DNA of 5,230 nt from Anaerolineaceae bacterium UBA6801 (GCA_002452315.1 DKFH01000030.1:1-5230); one strand, 5' to 3'. Positions 1 to 5,230 are shown, counted from the stretch's first letter. Notes: generated by a model from the letters alone, not told the origin. A program made the numbers and translations.

Positions 1-153
1 AGTCTGTATGATTTTGCTATTATGACTTCACTGAAAAAACGACTGGACAATATTAGTCCGAATTATACCCTCGCGAAAATAAGAGACCTTTACTATAATA
101 CAGATAACATACTCAACCGGCCCATAAAGGTGACCTATGTTCAAAGAGAATAA
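1..153 (+). other. Open-ended reading frame at window edge, unidentified
   Basis: Frame 1 is open from the first base to a TAA at 151-153 (50 codons), with no start visible because the window begins inside it. The translation is lysine-, asparagine- and tyrosine-rich (for example LAKIRDLYYNTD) and resembles no family I recognise. It overlaps the first codons of the transposase in another frame. It could be the 3' end of a gene interrupted by the insertion sequence, with its last codons supplied by the element, or simply a chance open frame in AT-rich DNA, which is quite possible at this length. The terminal inverted repeat of the element should lie in this stretch, but I cannot recognise it without the partner end. 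Confidence 0.2.
94..133 (+). promoter_or_regulatory. Possible -10 box and ribosome binding site of the transposase gene
   Basis: A perfect TATAAT stands at 94-99, but no convincing -35 box is found 16-18 bases upstream, so the promoter call is weak. AAAGGTGA at 126-133 complements the 3' end of 16S rRNA and is correctly spaced for the ATG at 137. This supports that ATG as the original transposase start. Confidence 0.4.
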
Positions 154-709
154 TCAGCATTTGCAACCTTATCTTATCAGCAATATCAACGATCTTCCAG
201 AAAAACAACGGAGTTTGTTAGGTAACTCCTGGGCAGGGACATTTTACCAAGAGGTATTTTGTAGAATAGACGAACAGCTCTTCAGTGAGTTGTACGTAGA
301 TTTCCCGTCCCGACCGAATGCGCCGGTCAACGAACTAGCTAGTTTGGAAATTTTGAAAGCAGGACAAGGGTGGACGGATGAAGAAATGTGGCATCATTAC
401 CTATTTGATCTCCAAACACGCTATGCGCTTGGGTTAGAACAGTTGGGAGAGGCGCATTTCGATTTACGAACGGTTTACAATTTTCGAGAGCGTTTGAGCC
501 GCACTATGCAAGAAACCGGAATCAACCTGTTGGATCAAGCCTTGCGAAGCACTCTTCGAGTGCCCAGGTCACCGATGAGCAAATTTAAGCTTATCAGATC
601 AAAACCGGACGGCAACGGATGGACAGCACCCAAGTGGCTTCAAATATCCGCCAAATGGGCCGAATTCAATTGCTGGTCACAGTCTTGCAGCGCGTCCCGC
701 GGATGCTGA
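137..709 (+). pseudogene. IS1182-type transposase, N-terminal fragment (frameshifted)
   Basis: The first roughly 135 residues match the N-terminal domain of IS1182-type transposases (DUF772 type). Recognisable stretches are SRPNAPVN, LEILKAGQGWTDEE, FDLQTRYALG, FDLRTVYNFRERL and METGINLLDQA-like text. This domain is thought to contact DNA, while catalysis needs the DDE domain that follows. After residue 136 the frame loses similarity: the family sequence (QVTDEQI, then KTGRQRMDST) continues one frame over. The last 50 or so residues of this ORF, up to the stop at 709, are therefore out-of-frame text. The start is supported by a good ribosome binding site. The stretch should be read as the 5' part of one broken gene with the transposase part of 619-1497, not as an independent protein. 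Confidence 0.8.
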
Positions 710-1029
710 GCGAAGAAGACCGGGAGCATTACGCGGAGACCTTAGCGCCTTATACTCAGGGGCATGCCGGACAATACGTCTACCGCTTGAAAGGTGAGGA
801 GATTGGCGACCATTTACAACGGATCGGCACATTGATGCAGCAATTGCTGGACGAGCTGAAACCAGCCTATGAAGAAGAACCGATCTACCAGGTTCTGGAG
901 CGAGTGTTTGATGAGCACTTTCAAATGGTTGAGGAGGCAGTCCGCTGCAAATCCAACGATCAATTGAGTGCCAGCAGTCTGCAATCGCCGGATGATCTGG
1001 AAGCAACCTACCGCAACAAACGCGGTCAG
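137..1029 (+). mobile_element. Remnant of an IS1182-type insertion sequence
   Basis: This stretch encodes the first two thirds or so of an IS1182-type DDE transposase in two frames. It ends abruptly where the sequence becomes fructose-bisphosphatase. The rest of the transposase gene and the right inverted repeat are absent. No inverted-repeat pair or target duplication can be identified, so the left limit of the element is unknown and is set here to the transposase start. The frame change, the internal stop and the missing 3' part indicate an immobile fossil unless a complete copy elsewhere acts on it. Confidence 0.75.
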
Positions 1030-1497
1030 GGCGTGCACGGCTTTACCCTGGACCCGGCCTGGGGCGAATTTCTGCTTTCCCATGAAAATATCCGCTTTCC
1101 CGAACCACCGATGTATTTTAGTTTTAATCATGCAGCAGAAAAACACTTTTCTAAGGAAATGAGTGCATACATCAATTGGCTGCAGCACCTGGAGTACCCC
1201 CATTTATCACAAAGGTATGTTGGTTCAATGGTTGCCGACTTTCACCGCAACCTGATACATGGCGGTGTCTTTGGGTATCCCGCTGAGAGAAGCAAGCCTG
1301 ACGGAAAAATTCGCCTGTTATATGAAGCGGCACCTCTGGCTTTTATTGCGGAACAGGCTGGCGGGTATGGCTCTGATGGCACGCAATCGCTTCTGAATAT
1401 CCAGCCCACTGACATCCACCAAAGGATTCCGGTATTCATCGGAAACCGATACCTGGTTGAGAAGGCTGAAGAATTTATTGTAAATCATCACACATAG
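619..1497 (+). CDS. Chimeric ORF: middle of IS1182-type transposase fused to C-terminal half of fructose-bisphosphatase
   Basis: A 292-codon open frame starts at an ATG that is really an internal methionine of the transposase (RMDSTQVASNIRQMG, with the presumed first catalytic Asp of the DDE triad at residue 2). Residues 1-137 are transposase (RMLSEEDREHYAE, GQYVYRLKG, YQVLERVFDEHF, SASSLQSPDDLEATYR). Residues from about 136-138 to 292 are class I fructose-1,6-bisphosphatase. The change occurs within R-G-Q-G, which suits both families. The second Asp and the Glu of the transposase are missing, as are the phosphatase residues before the GVHGF motif. No ribosome binding site precedes 619, and the frame upstream is closed by a TAA at 586-588, so translation is doubtful. 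An automatic annotation would probably name it fructose-bisphosphatase, which would mislead. Confidence 0.6.
   Translation: MDSTQVASNIRQMGRIQLLVTVLQRVPRMLSEEDREHYAETLAPYTQGHAGQYVYRLKGEEIGDHLQRIGTLMQQLLDELKPAYEEEPIYQVLERVFDEHFQMVEEAVRCKSNDQLSASSLQSPDDLEATYRNKRGQGVHGFTLDPAWGEFLLSHENIRFPEPPMYFSFNHAAEKHFSKEMSAYINWLQHLEYPHLSQRYVGSMVADFHRNLIHGGVFGYPAERSKPDGKIRLLYEAAPLAFIAEQAGGYGSDGTQSLLNIQPTDIHQRIPVFIGNRYLVEKAEEFIVNHHT
1024..1497 (+). pseudogene. fbp: Class I fructose-1,6-bisphosphatase, C-terminal remnant
   Basis: About 156 codons correspond to the C-terminal half of Fbp, the gluconeogenic enzyme that hydrolyses fructose 1,6-bisphosphate to fructose 6-phosphate. Visible family motifs, numbered in the joined ORF, are GVHGFTLDPAWGEF (138-151), RYVGSMVADFHRNL (199-212), PDGKIRLLYEAAP (227-239) and PTDIHQR (263-269). 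Lys230 and Glu236 match the substrate-binding lysine and metal-binding glutamate of the family (human FBP1 Lys274 and Glu280). Family members are usually about 320-350 residues. The missing N-terminal half holds the remaining metal ligands, including the DPLDGSSN motif, so this piece cannot be a working enzyme. Its own stretch has no stops and well-kept motifs, suggesting recent truncation or an assembly join. I would expect the lost half, or an intact copy, elsewhere in the genome. Confidence 0.85.
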
Positions 1498-1507
1498 AAG
1501 GATCGAT

Positions 1508-1855
1508 ATGTCATACACAATTCACGAAGAAAAAATTTATCCGCACACGAAAGAAGACCTAACCAAGGCAATTTTAGGCGCAATTGAGGGGTTGGAGGGG
1601 AAAGTTGTAAAGCATCAGGCAGAGCTTGGACTGATTTCGGCAACTTTCAGTAAGACGATCCTGGGTAATTTTTTAGGTGACCGGACACAGCTGGACATCG
1701 AGCTTACCGGTGCAGGGCCGGAAGAGGTCAAGTGTTCGCTGACTATTTTTCCGATCAATCCGGTCGGTCAGAAATTGGAGTTTGGTGCCCGGAAAGGCGT
1801 TTCCCGCAAAGTGTTGACGTGGTTCATCGCCCATGTGGATCATCGCCTTAAATAA
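1508..1855 (+). CDS. Small conserved-looking protein of unknown function
   Basis: This is a 115-residue protein that I cannot assign to a named family. AGAAGGA at 1496-1502 is a good ribosome binding site for the ATG at 1508. The gene begins 10 bases after the fbp stop, so it was probably co-transcribed with intact fbp. The sequence has no signal peptide, membrane segment or cysteine motif. It alternates predicted strands and helices: a likely helix at about 14-28, strands around 42-50, 60-68 and 74-82, and a C-terminal helix at about 99-113. This suggests a small soluble alpha/beta domain; an SRPBCC-like fold is possible but unproven. The stretches KTILGNFLGDRTQ (49-61) and EFGARKGVSRKVLTWF (91-106) look the most constrained. 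The uninterrupted frame, good start signal and protein-like composition make it a real gene, although its upstream partner is broken and its promoter may be altered. Confidence 0.75.
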   Translation: MSYTIHEEKIYPHTKEDLTKAILGAIEGLEGKVVKHQAELGLISATFSKTILGNFLGDRTQLDIELTGAGPEEVKCSLTIFPINPVGQKLEFGARKGVSRKVLTWFIAHVDHRLK

Positions 1856-2169
1856 AGAAAAGGCAATCGAAGCCCAAATCACTCTGGCTGTTCTCGGGTC
1901 AACCTAATAATTTTCATTAAGAATCCATGCTGCGTTGCATGGATTCTTGATATTGCCCAGGGTTTGGGAATCAATTAGTAGAGAAATAATACATGCTAAT
2001 GGAATCTGAGCCAACACTTCTGGGTTGGATAATTTCATGAAGGACGTGTCGCTGCCTACGGTAATTAAAGGGCAAGTGATTTCCTGCTGCATAACCCGGG
2101 GGTGATCCAGTTAGCATGGGGAATCATTGGAGAATTTATCCAGCGATTCTTAATACAAAAGCTACATCA
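1856..2169. other. Intergenic stretch without a credible gene
   Basis: About 310 AT-rich bases lie between the small plus-strand gene and the 3' end of the minus-strand tRNA. The only clear structure is the perfect inverted repeat at 1919-1948. A 62-codon open frame on the minus strand (1904-2092) has no ribosome binding site and no recognisable similarity, so I do not call it. The region may be a remnant of older insertions, but no terminal repeats or transposase text are visible. Confidence 0.5.
1919..1948 (+). terminator. Perfect 12-bp hairpin, possible bidirectional terminator
   Basis: Arms AAGAATCCATGC (1919-1930) and GCATGGATTCTT (1937-1948) pair perfectly around a 6-base loop, TGCGTT. 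The hairpin lies 64 bases after the stop of the small gene, and also lies downstream of the tRNA on the other strand, so it could end transcription from both sides. The classical run of T residues after the stem is poor on both strands: only TT closes the stem on the plus side, and the minus side has a short mixed AT tail. It may instead act as an RNA-stabilising hairpin or be a scar of a mobile element. Confidence 0.5.
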
Positions 2170-2243
2170 TGGGCGGAACAGGACTCGAACCTGCGACCTC
2201 TTCTGTGTAAGAGAAGCGCTCTAACCAACTGAGCTATCCGCCC
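2170..2243 (-). tRNA. tRNA-Val, anticodon UAC
   Basis: Read on the minus strand, the sequence folds into a complete cloverleaf. The acceptor stem GGGCGGA/TCCGCCC is perfect. The D-arm is GCTC/GAGC around AGTTGGTTA. The anticodon stem CTTCT/AGAAG surrounds loop CTTACAC, giving anticodon TAC, which reads GUA and related valine codons. The variable loop is AGGTC, and the T-arm GCAGG/CCTGT holds TTCGAGT with one G-U pair. The discriminator base is A at 2170. No CCA follows, so the 3' end must be added by a tRNA nucleotidyltransferase. It is a single gene convergent with the small gene on its left and divergent from the gene on its right. Confidence 0.97.
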
Positions 2244-2252
2244 GAGAACAAC

Positions 2253-2258
2253 ATTATA
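2253..2258 (-). promoter_or_regulatory. -10 box of the tRNA-Val promoter
   Basis: On the minus strand a consensus TATAAT lies nine bases before the first base of the tRNA. That leaves room for a start site and a very short 5' leader to be trimmed by RNase P. No good -35 hexamer is present at the usual distance. Confidence 0.55.
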
Positions 2259-2275
2259 CCGCAGACCCTTTTAAA

Positions 2276-2284
2276 TGGTATTAT
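2276..2284 (+). promoter_or_regulatory. Extended -10 promoter for the FAH-family gene, possibly leaderless
   Basis: TGGTATTAT fits the extended -10 pattern TGnTATAAT with one mismatch in the hexamer (2279-2284). The ATG of the next gene is at 2292, only seven bases after the box, exactly where transcription would be expected to begin. No purine-rich ribosome binding site is present (the bases before the ATG are TTATTTTTAGC), so the message is probably leaderless. No -35 box is evident. Confidence 0.5.
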
Positions 2285-2291
2285 TTTTAGC

Positions 2292-3062
2292 ATGAAAATC
2301 TTGCGTTTCTCCACCCCCGAACGCAGGCCCAGCTACGGCTGGCTGTTTGAAGACCGCATCGGCGAGGTGGATGGTGACCCCTTCAGCGCCTACCGCCGGC
2401 TGGACCCGGATTTGCCGATCGATTCGGTCCGGCTGTTACCCCCGGTGATGCCCGGGAAGATCATCTGCGTGGGGCGTAACTATGAGGCGCATGCCCAGGA
2501 GCATGGCAACACGGTCGGCGAACTGCCGATCTTGTTCCTCAAGCCGGCCACCAGCTTGATCGGCCCCGGTGATGCGATCAAGCTGCCCCCGCAATCGTCC
2601 CTGGTGCAGCATGAGGCGGAGCTGGCCGTGGTGATCGGGGTGCGCGGGCGGTGGATCCAGCCGGAGACCGCCATGGCGCATGTCTTCGGGTATACCATTG
2701 CCAACGATGTCACTGCCCGTGATCTGCAGCGGGCTGATGTGACCTGGCTGCGCGGTAAGGGGTTTGATACCTTCTGCCCCCTCGGACCGTGGATCGAAAC
2801 CGAGTTTGACCCGGCCGATGCCTTGATTACCTGCCATGTCAGCCAGGCACTGCGGCAAATGGCTTCGACCCGCGATATGGTCTTTTCGATCCCCAGACTG
2901 GTCGCGTTCATCTCTTCGGTGATGACGCTTGAGCCCGGCGACCTGATCCTGACCGGCACCCCGGCCGGGGTGGGTGACTTGGTGGACGGGGATACCGTTT
3001 CGATCACTATCGAAGGGCTGGGCACGCTCACCAATCCCGTTGTCAGCGAAACCAGGCCCTGA
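2292..3062 (+). CDS. Fumarylacetoacetate hydrolase (FAH) family protein
   Basis: A 256-residue protein of the FAH superfamily, whose soluble, divalent-metal-dependent members cleave or isomerise C-C bonds in beta-diketo or 2-oxo acids. Examples are fumarylacetoacetate hydrolase, the HpaG/HpcE isomerase-decarboxylase and acylpyruvate hydrolase. Residues 1-50 form a divergent N-terminal part and the catalytic domain follows: IICVGRNYEAHAQEHG (57-72), FLKPATSLIGPGD (82-94), HEAELAVVIG (107-116), GYTIANDVTARDLQ (133-146), KGFDTFCPLGPW (156-167) and LTGTPAGVG (220-228). Glu108, Glu110 and Asp139 match the usual metal ligands, so the enzyme should be active. The length suits the single-domain bacterial group. 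Substrate cannot be told from sequence: annotations such as 2-hydroxyhepta-2,4-diene-1,7-dioate isomerase or acylpyruvase are equally possible. The ATG at 2292 is favoured because the N-terminal text MKILRF is typical of the family. Gene 1 of a likely four-gene transcript. Confidence 0.92.
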   Translation: MKILRFSTPERRPSYGWLFEDRIGEVDGDPFSAYRRLDPDLPIDSVRLLPPVMPGKIICVGRNYEAHAQEHGNTVGELPILFLKPATSLIGPGDAIKLPPQSSLVQHEAELAVVIGVRGRWIQPETAMAHVFGYTIANDVTARDLQRADVTWLRGKGFDTFCPLGPWIETEFDPADALITCHVSQALRQMASTRDMVFSIPRLVAFISSVMTLEPGDLILTGTPAGVGDLVDGDTVSITIEGLGTLTNPVVSETRP

Positions 3063-3097
3063 TTGACATTTAGGGTTTGTCGGGTTTAATTAAGACC

Positions 3098-3385
3098 ATG
3101 ACTGTCGGAATTTTGACCCTGACCCTCCATCTACCAGACTGCCATTCCCTCAAAGAGAAACGCCGCCTGATCAAACCGATCCTGGCGCGCCTGCACAAGG
3201 AATTTAACGTATCGGTGGTGGAATTTGGGCACCATGATACCTGGCAGCGGTGTGAGTTGCTAATTGCCTGTGCGGCCAGCCCGGGTGATTATGCTGAACG
3301 AACCCTGGCGAGCGTGGTCACCTTTTACGAGAGCCACTGGCCTGACCTGCCGCTCACACAGGAAAAAATCGAGATCATCGCATAG
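3098..3385 (+). CDS. DUF503 (YlxP-like) family protein
   Basis: A 95-residue protein that begins with the hallmark of DUF503: a short beta strand (MTVGILTLTLHLPDCHS), then HSLKEKRRLIKPIL (16-29) and FNVSVVE (36-42). The remainder keeps the expected strand and helix pattern (CELLIACAA, then a C-terminal helix around ERTLASVVTFYES). Family members are small soluble proteins of about 90-100 residues, often encoded between infB and rbfA in Firmicutes (ylxP). Their role is not firmly known, though association with ribosome assembly or translation genes is usual. A TTG-initiated longer form (from 3077) is possible, but the ATG at 3098 gives the family's usual N-terminus and length. The ribosome binding site is weak (TAAGA at 3091-3095). 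It sits 35 bases after the FAH gene. No nusA, infB or rbfA is in view, so the context is unusual for the family. Confidence 0.88.
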   Translation: MTVGILTLTLHLPDCHSLKEKRRLIKPILARLHKEFNVSVVEFGHHDTWQRCELLIACAASPGDYAERTLASVVTFYESHWPDLPLTQEKIEIIA

Positions 3386-3402
3386 AAAAAGGAATTGCTC
3401 AC

Positions 3403-4191
3403 ATGGATTTGGGATTATACGGAAAAACTGCCCTGCTGACTGGCGCCAGCTCTGGCTTGGGTTTTGCCACAGCCAGGATTTTAGCCCAGGAGGGCGTGCG
3501 TTTGGCCATCAACAGCCGGAACGAAGACAAGCTCGCCGCAGCCCGTGATGCACTTGGTCAATTCGGCGTGGAAGTTGTTACGCTGCCTGCAGATGTGACT
3601 GACCCGGAAGCGCCAGCGAAATTGGTTGCAGAAACCATTTCGGCGTTTGGGGGCCTTGACCTGCTGTTCACCAATGCTGGCGGCCCGCCCCCGGCGGCCT
3701 TTGAAGATATCGACGAGGCCACCTGGTCGCACGCAGTGGAGCTTTCCTTTATGAGCCACGTCCGCCTGATCCGTGCGGCATTACCGGTGTTGAGAAAATC
3801 AGTAACACCTTCTGTCCTAACGGTGACATCGATCTCGATCAAGCAGCCGATCCCCAACCTGGTGCTCTCCAACAGCATCCGGGCAGCCACGGCCGGGCTG
3901 ACGAAAACACTGGCCCTGGAATTGGGCGGTGAAGGCATCCGCTTTAACTCGATTTTGCCCTCCTGGACGCACACCGAGCGGGTTGAACAGTTAATGGCTG
4001 ACCGAGCAAAACGCCATAACACCAGCGTTGAAGCTGAAATTGAGGCACACAACGCTGACGCCCCCCTGGGCAGGATGGCCACCCCAGAAGAATTTGGCCG
4101 GGTGGCGGCCTTTTTGCTCTCGCCGGCGGCCTCTTATGTCACAGGCGTGATGTTGACAGTGGACGGCGGCACTTATAAGGGGCTGTTTTAG
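3403..4191 (+). CDS. Short-chain dehydrogenase/reductase-like protein with altered active site
   Basis: A 262-residue SDR with a Rossmann fold. The cofactor motif TGASSGLG is at 13-20, the adenosine pocket NSRNEDKL at 37-44 (Arg39 suggests NADPH), ADV at 63-65 and NAGG at 91-94. The C-terminal LTVDGG (251-256) is also typical. Length is normal. Residues 93-97 (GGPPP) and the SISIKQPIPNLVLSNSIR stretch place it near the beta-ketoacyl-ACP-reductase-like SDR group (cd05344 type), described as lacking a perfect catalytic tetrad. Here Ser143 is kept, but the usual Tyr is Ser156, the usual Lys is Arg160, and the usual Asn of helix 4 is Ser115. It may be a reductase with another proton path, or a binding protein without classical activity; substrate unknown. 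AAAAGGA ahead of the ATG supports the start. It follows the DUF503 gene by 17 bases. Confidence 0.9.
   Translation: MDLGLYGKTALLTGASSGLGFATARILAQEGVRLAINSRNEDKLAAARDALGQFGVEVVTLPADVTDPEAPAKLVAETISAFGGLDLLFTNAGGPPPAAFEDIDEATWSHAVELSFMSHVRLIRAALPVLRKSVTPSVLTVTSISIKQPIPNLVLSNSIRAATAGLTKTLALELGGEGIRFNSILPSWTHTERVEQLMADRAKRHNTSVEAEIEAHNADAPLGRMATPEEFGRVAAFLLSPAASYVTGVMLTVDGGTYKGLF
4177..4182 (+). promoter_or_regulatory. Ribosome binding site inside the SDR gene end
   Basis: AAGGGG lies in the last codons of the SDR gene, ten bases before the ATG at 4193. It supports that start for the radical SAM gene. The one-base gap between stop and start suggests translational coupling. Confidence 0.5.
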
Positions 4192-4192
4192 G

Positions 4193-5230
4193 ATGGTGCT
4201 AATTGCTCAAGAGGGTCTCCAGCGGCGGGTGGAGCGAATCCTGCCGACGGTGACCAAACCGGGCCGTTATGTGGGGGGTGAGCTCAACCAGGTGGTCAAG
4301 CCGTGGGATTCGGTGCAGACCCATGTGGCTTTGGTGTTTCCGGATATCTACGATTTGGGCCAATCCAACCTGGGGATGGCCCTGCTGTATGACCTGCTCA
4401 ACCAGCGGGGGGATATTGCTGCCGAGCGCGCGTTTGCCCCCTGGATCGACATGGAAGCTGCCATGCGGGTTGCAAATATTCCCCTATTCAGCCTGGAGAA
4501 TAAGCGCCCCCTGGCTGATTTTGAGATCATCGGTGTGAGCCTGCCGTATGAGACACTGTATACCAACTTCCTCAACATCCTCGACCTGGCGGGCATCCCG
4601 CTCTACAGCGCAGAAAGAGACGCCCATCACCCGCTGGTGATTGCCGGCGGGCAGGCGGTCTTTAATCCCGAACCCGTAGCGCCTTTTGTGGATGCGTTTG
4701 CCATTGGTGAGGGCGAAGAAGTCATTTTGGAGATTGTGGCCGCTCACCAGGCTTGGGCTGAATCGGATGAAGCCCGTGGGGATTTGATGCTAAGGCTGGC
4801 TGGTATCCCCGGGGTGTATGTGCCCGCATTGGTGGATGTGGACTATCACCCGGATGGGCAGATCAGTTCGGTCAGGGCTGCGCATTCGGCGGTTACCTTA
4901 CCGGTGAAGAAGCGCATCCTGGCAAAGCTGCCGCCGCCTTTGTCTCGGTTCCTCGTCCCGAACGTGGAGGTGGTGCAGGAGCGGGTGAGCGTTGAGATCA
5001 TGCGCGGGTGTACCCGCGGCTGCCGCTTCTGCCACGCGGGGATGGTCAACCGTCCCATCCGGGAGCGCACAGCAGAGGAGGTGCTGTCCGCACTCAAAGC
5101 TGGGCTGGACCAAACTGGCTATGAAGAGGTCAGCCTGCTGTCGCTTTCCTCCTCTGACCATAGTGATATTTTGGCGCTGATCGACGGCTTGAAAGCCCTG
5201 CTAAGAGAACGCCAGGTGAACATCACCCTG
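4193..5230 (+). CDS. Radical SAM protein, TIGR03960 type (3' end outside window)
   Basis: 346 codons are open from ATG 4193 to the window edge. The first 260 or so residues form the N-terminal region typical of the TIGR03960 group: HVALVFPDIYDLGQSNLG (44-61), a variable middle, then AGGQAVFNPEPVAPFVDAFAIGEGEE (151-176), which resembles the cobalamin-binding-like fold found before many radical SAM domains. The radical SAM core begins with SVEIMRGCTRGCRFCHAG (266-283). Cys273, Cys277 and Cys280 form the CxxxCxxC motif that binds the [4Fe-4S] cluster and S-adenosylmethionine. The remaining core and possibly the C-terminal DUF2344 domain, often fused or adjacent in this group, lie beyond the edge. 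Members are uncharacterised; their relation to MiaB/Elp3-like enzymes suggests RNA or tRNA modification, which is inference. The start is supported by AAGGGG at 4177-4182. It is the fourth gene of the run. Confidence 0.88.
   Translation, partial: MVLIAQEGLQRRVERILPTVTKPGRYVGGELNQVVKPWDSVQTHVALVFPDIYDLGQSNLGMALLYDLLNQRGDIAAERAFAPWIDMEAAMRVANIPLFSLENKRPLADFEIIGVSLPYETLYTNFLNILDLAGIPLYSAERDAHHPLVIAGGQAVFNPEPVAPFVDAFAIGEGEEVILEIVAAHQAWAESDEARGDLMLRLAGIPGVYVPALVDVDYHPDGQISSVRAAHSAVTLPVKKRILAKLPPPLSRFLVPNVEVVQERVSVEIMRGCTRGCRFCHAGMVNRPIRERTAEEVLSALKAGLDQTGYEEVSLLSLSSSDHSDILALIDGLKALLRERQVNITL

Noticed and set aside
542..588. Programmed ribosomal frameshift joining the two transposase frames
   Set aside because: Some insertion sequences use this, but no slippery run is present at the frame change and the second frame contains a stop at 586-588, so decay explains it better.
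677..1203. Two minus-strand open frames (677-1006 and 814-1203)
   Set aside because: They lie opposite the transposase and phosphatase coding text, have no ribosome binding site I can see and read as low-quality shadow sequence.
2011..2028. Small inverted repeat CCAAC/GTTGG in the intergenic stretch
   Set aside because: Only five pairs around an eight-base loop, which is expected by chance in a region of this size.
1904..2092. 62-codon minus-strand open frame in the intergenic stretch
   Set aside because: No ribosome binding site precedes its ATG, it runs through the 12-bp hairpin and it resembles no family. A chance frame is more likely.
2436..3034. Minus-strand open frames of 140 and 184 codons inside the FAH gene
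   Set aside because: The plus strand encodes a well-conserved enzyme here. Long opposite-strand frames are a common by-product of GC-rich codon use.
3077..3097. TTG start adding seven residues to the DUF503 protein
   Set aside because: The extra residues are outside the family pattern, no ribosome binding site precedes the TTG, and the ATG at 3098 gives the standard N-terminus.

Overview
The window looks like a piece of a bacterial chromosome. A member of the Chloroflexota (Anaerolineae-like) is my tentative guess. It rests on the mix of an IS1182-type transposase of a kind common in that group, class I fructose-bisphosphatase, a stand-alone DUF503 gene and a TIGR03960-type radical SAM gene, but no single gene proves it. 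The left part (about 1-2170) is clearly more AT-rich than the tightly packed, GC-rich right part (2292-5230).

Left region. After a short open-ended reading frame at the window edge comes a decayed IS1182-type transposase (137 to about 1029). It carries a frame change near 542-564 and an in-frame stop at 586-588. It is then joined, in frame and within a few bases, to the C-terminal half of a class I fructose-1,6-bisphosphatase (about 1024-1497). The joined frame can be read as one 292-codon ORF (619-1497). It lacks the second half of the transposase catalytic triad and the N-terminal metal-binding half of the phosphatase, so neither activity should remain. A small unrecognised gene (1508-1855) follows 10 bases later with a good ribosome binding site. 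A roughly 310-base stretch without a credible gene then holds a perfect 12-bp inverted repeat. A tRNA-Val(UAC) lies on the minus strand (2170-2243).

Right region. Divergent from the tRNA, a co-directional run of four closely spaced plus-strand genes starts with a fumarylacetoacetate-hydrolase-family enzyme (2292-3062), which may be translated from a leaderless transcript. It continues with a DUF503/YlxP-like protein (start re-assigned to 3098), a short-chain dehydrogenase-like protein in which three of the four classical catalytic residues are replaced (3403-4191), and the first 346 codons of a radical SAM protein of the TIGR03960 type that runs off the right edge. Gaps of 35, 17 and 1 base suggest one transcript, but the four products do not form a pathway I can name.

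I see no new multi-gene system, CRISPR array or phage-defence module. The observations most worth checking are the transposase-phosphatase fusion point, the non-canonical SDR active site and the compact divergent tRNA/leaderless promoter region.
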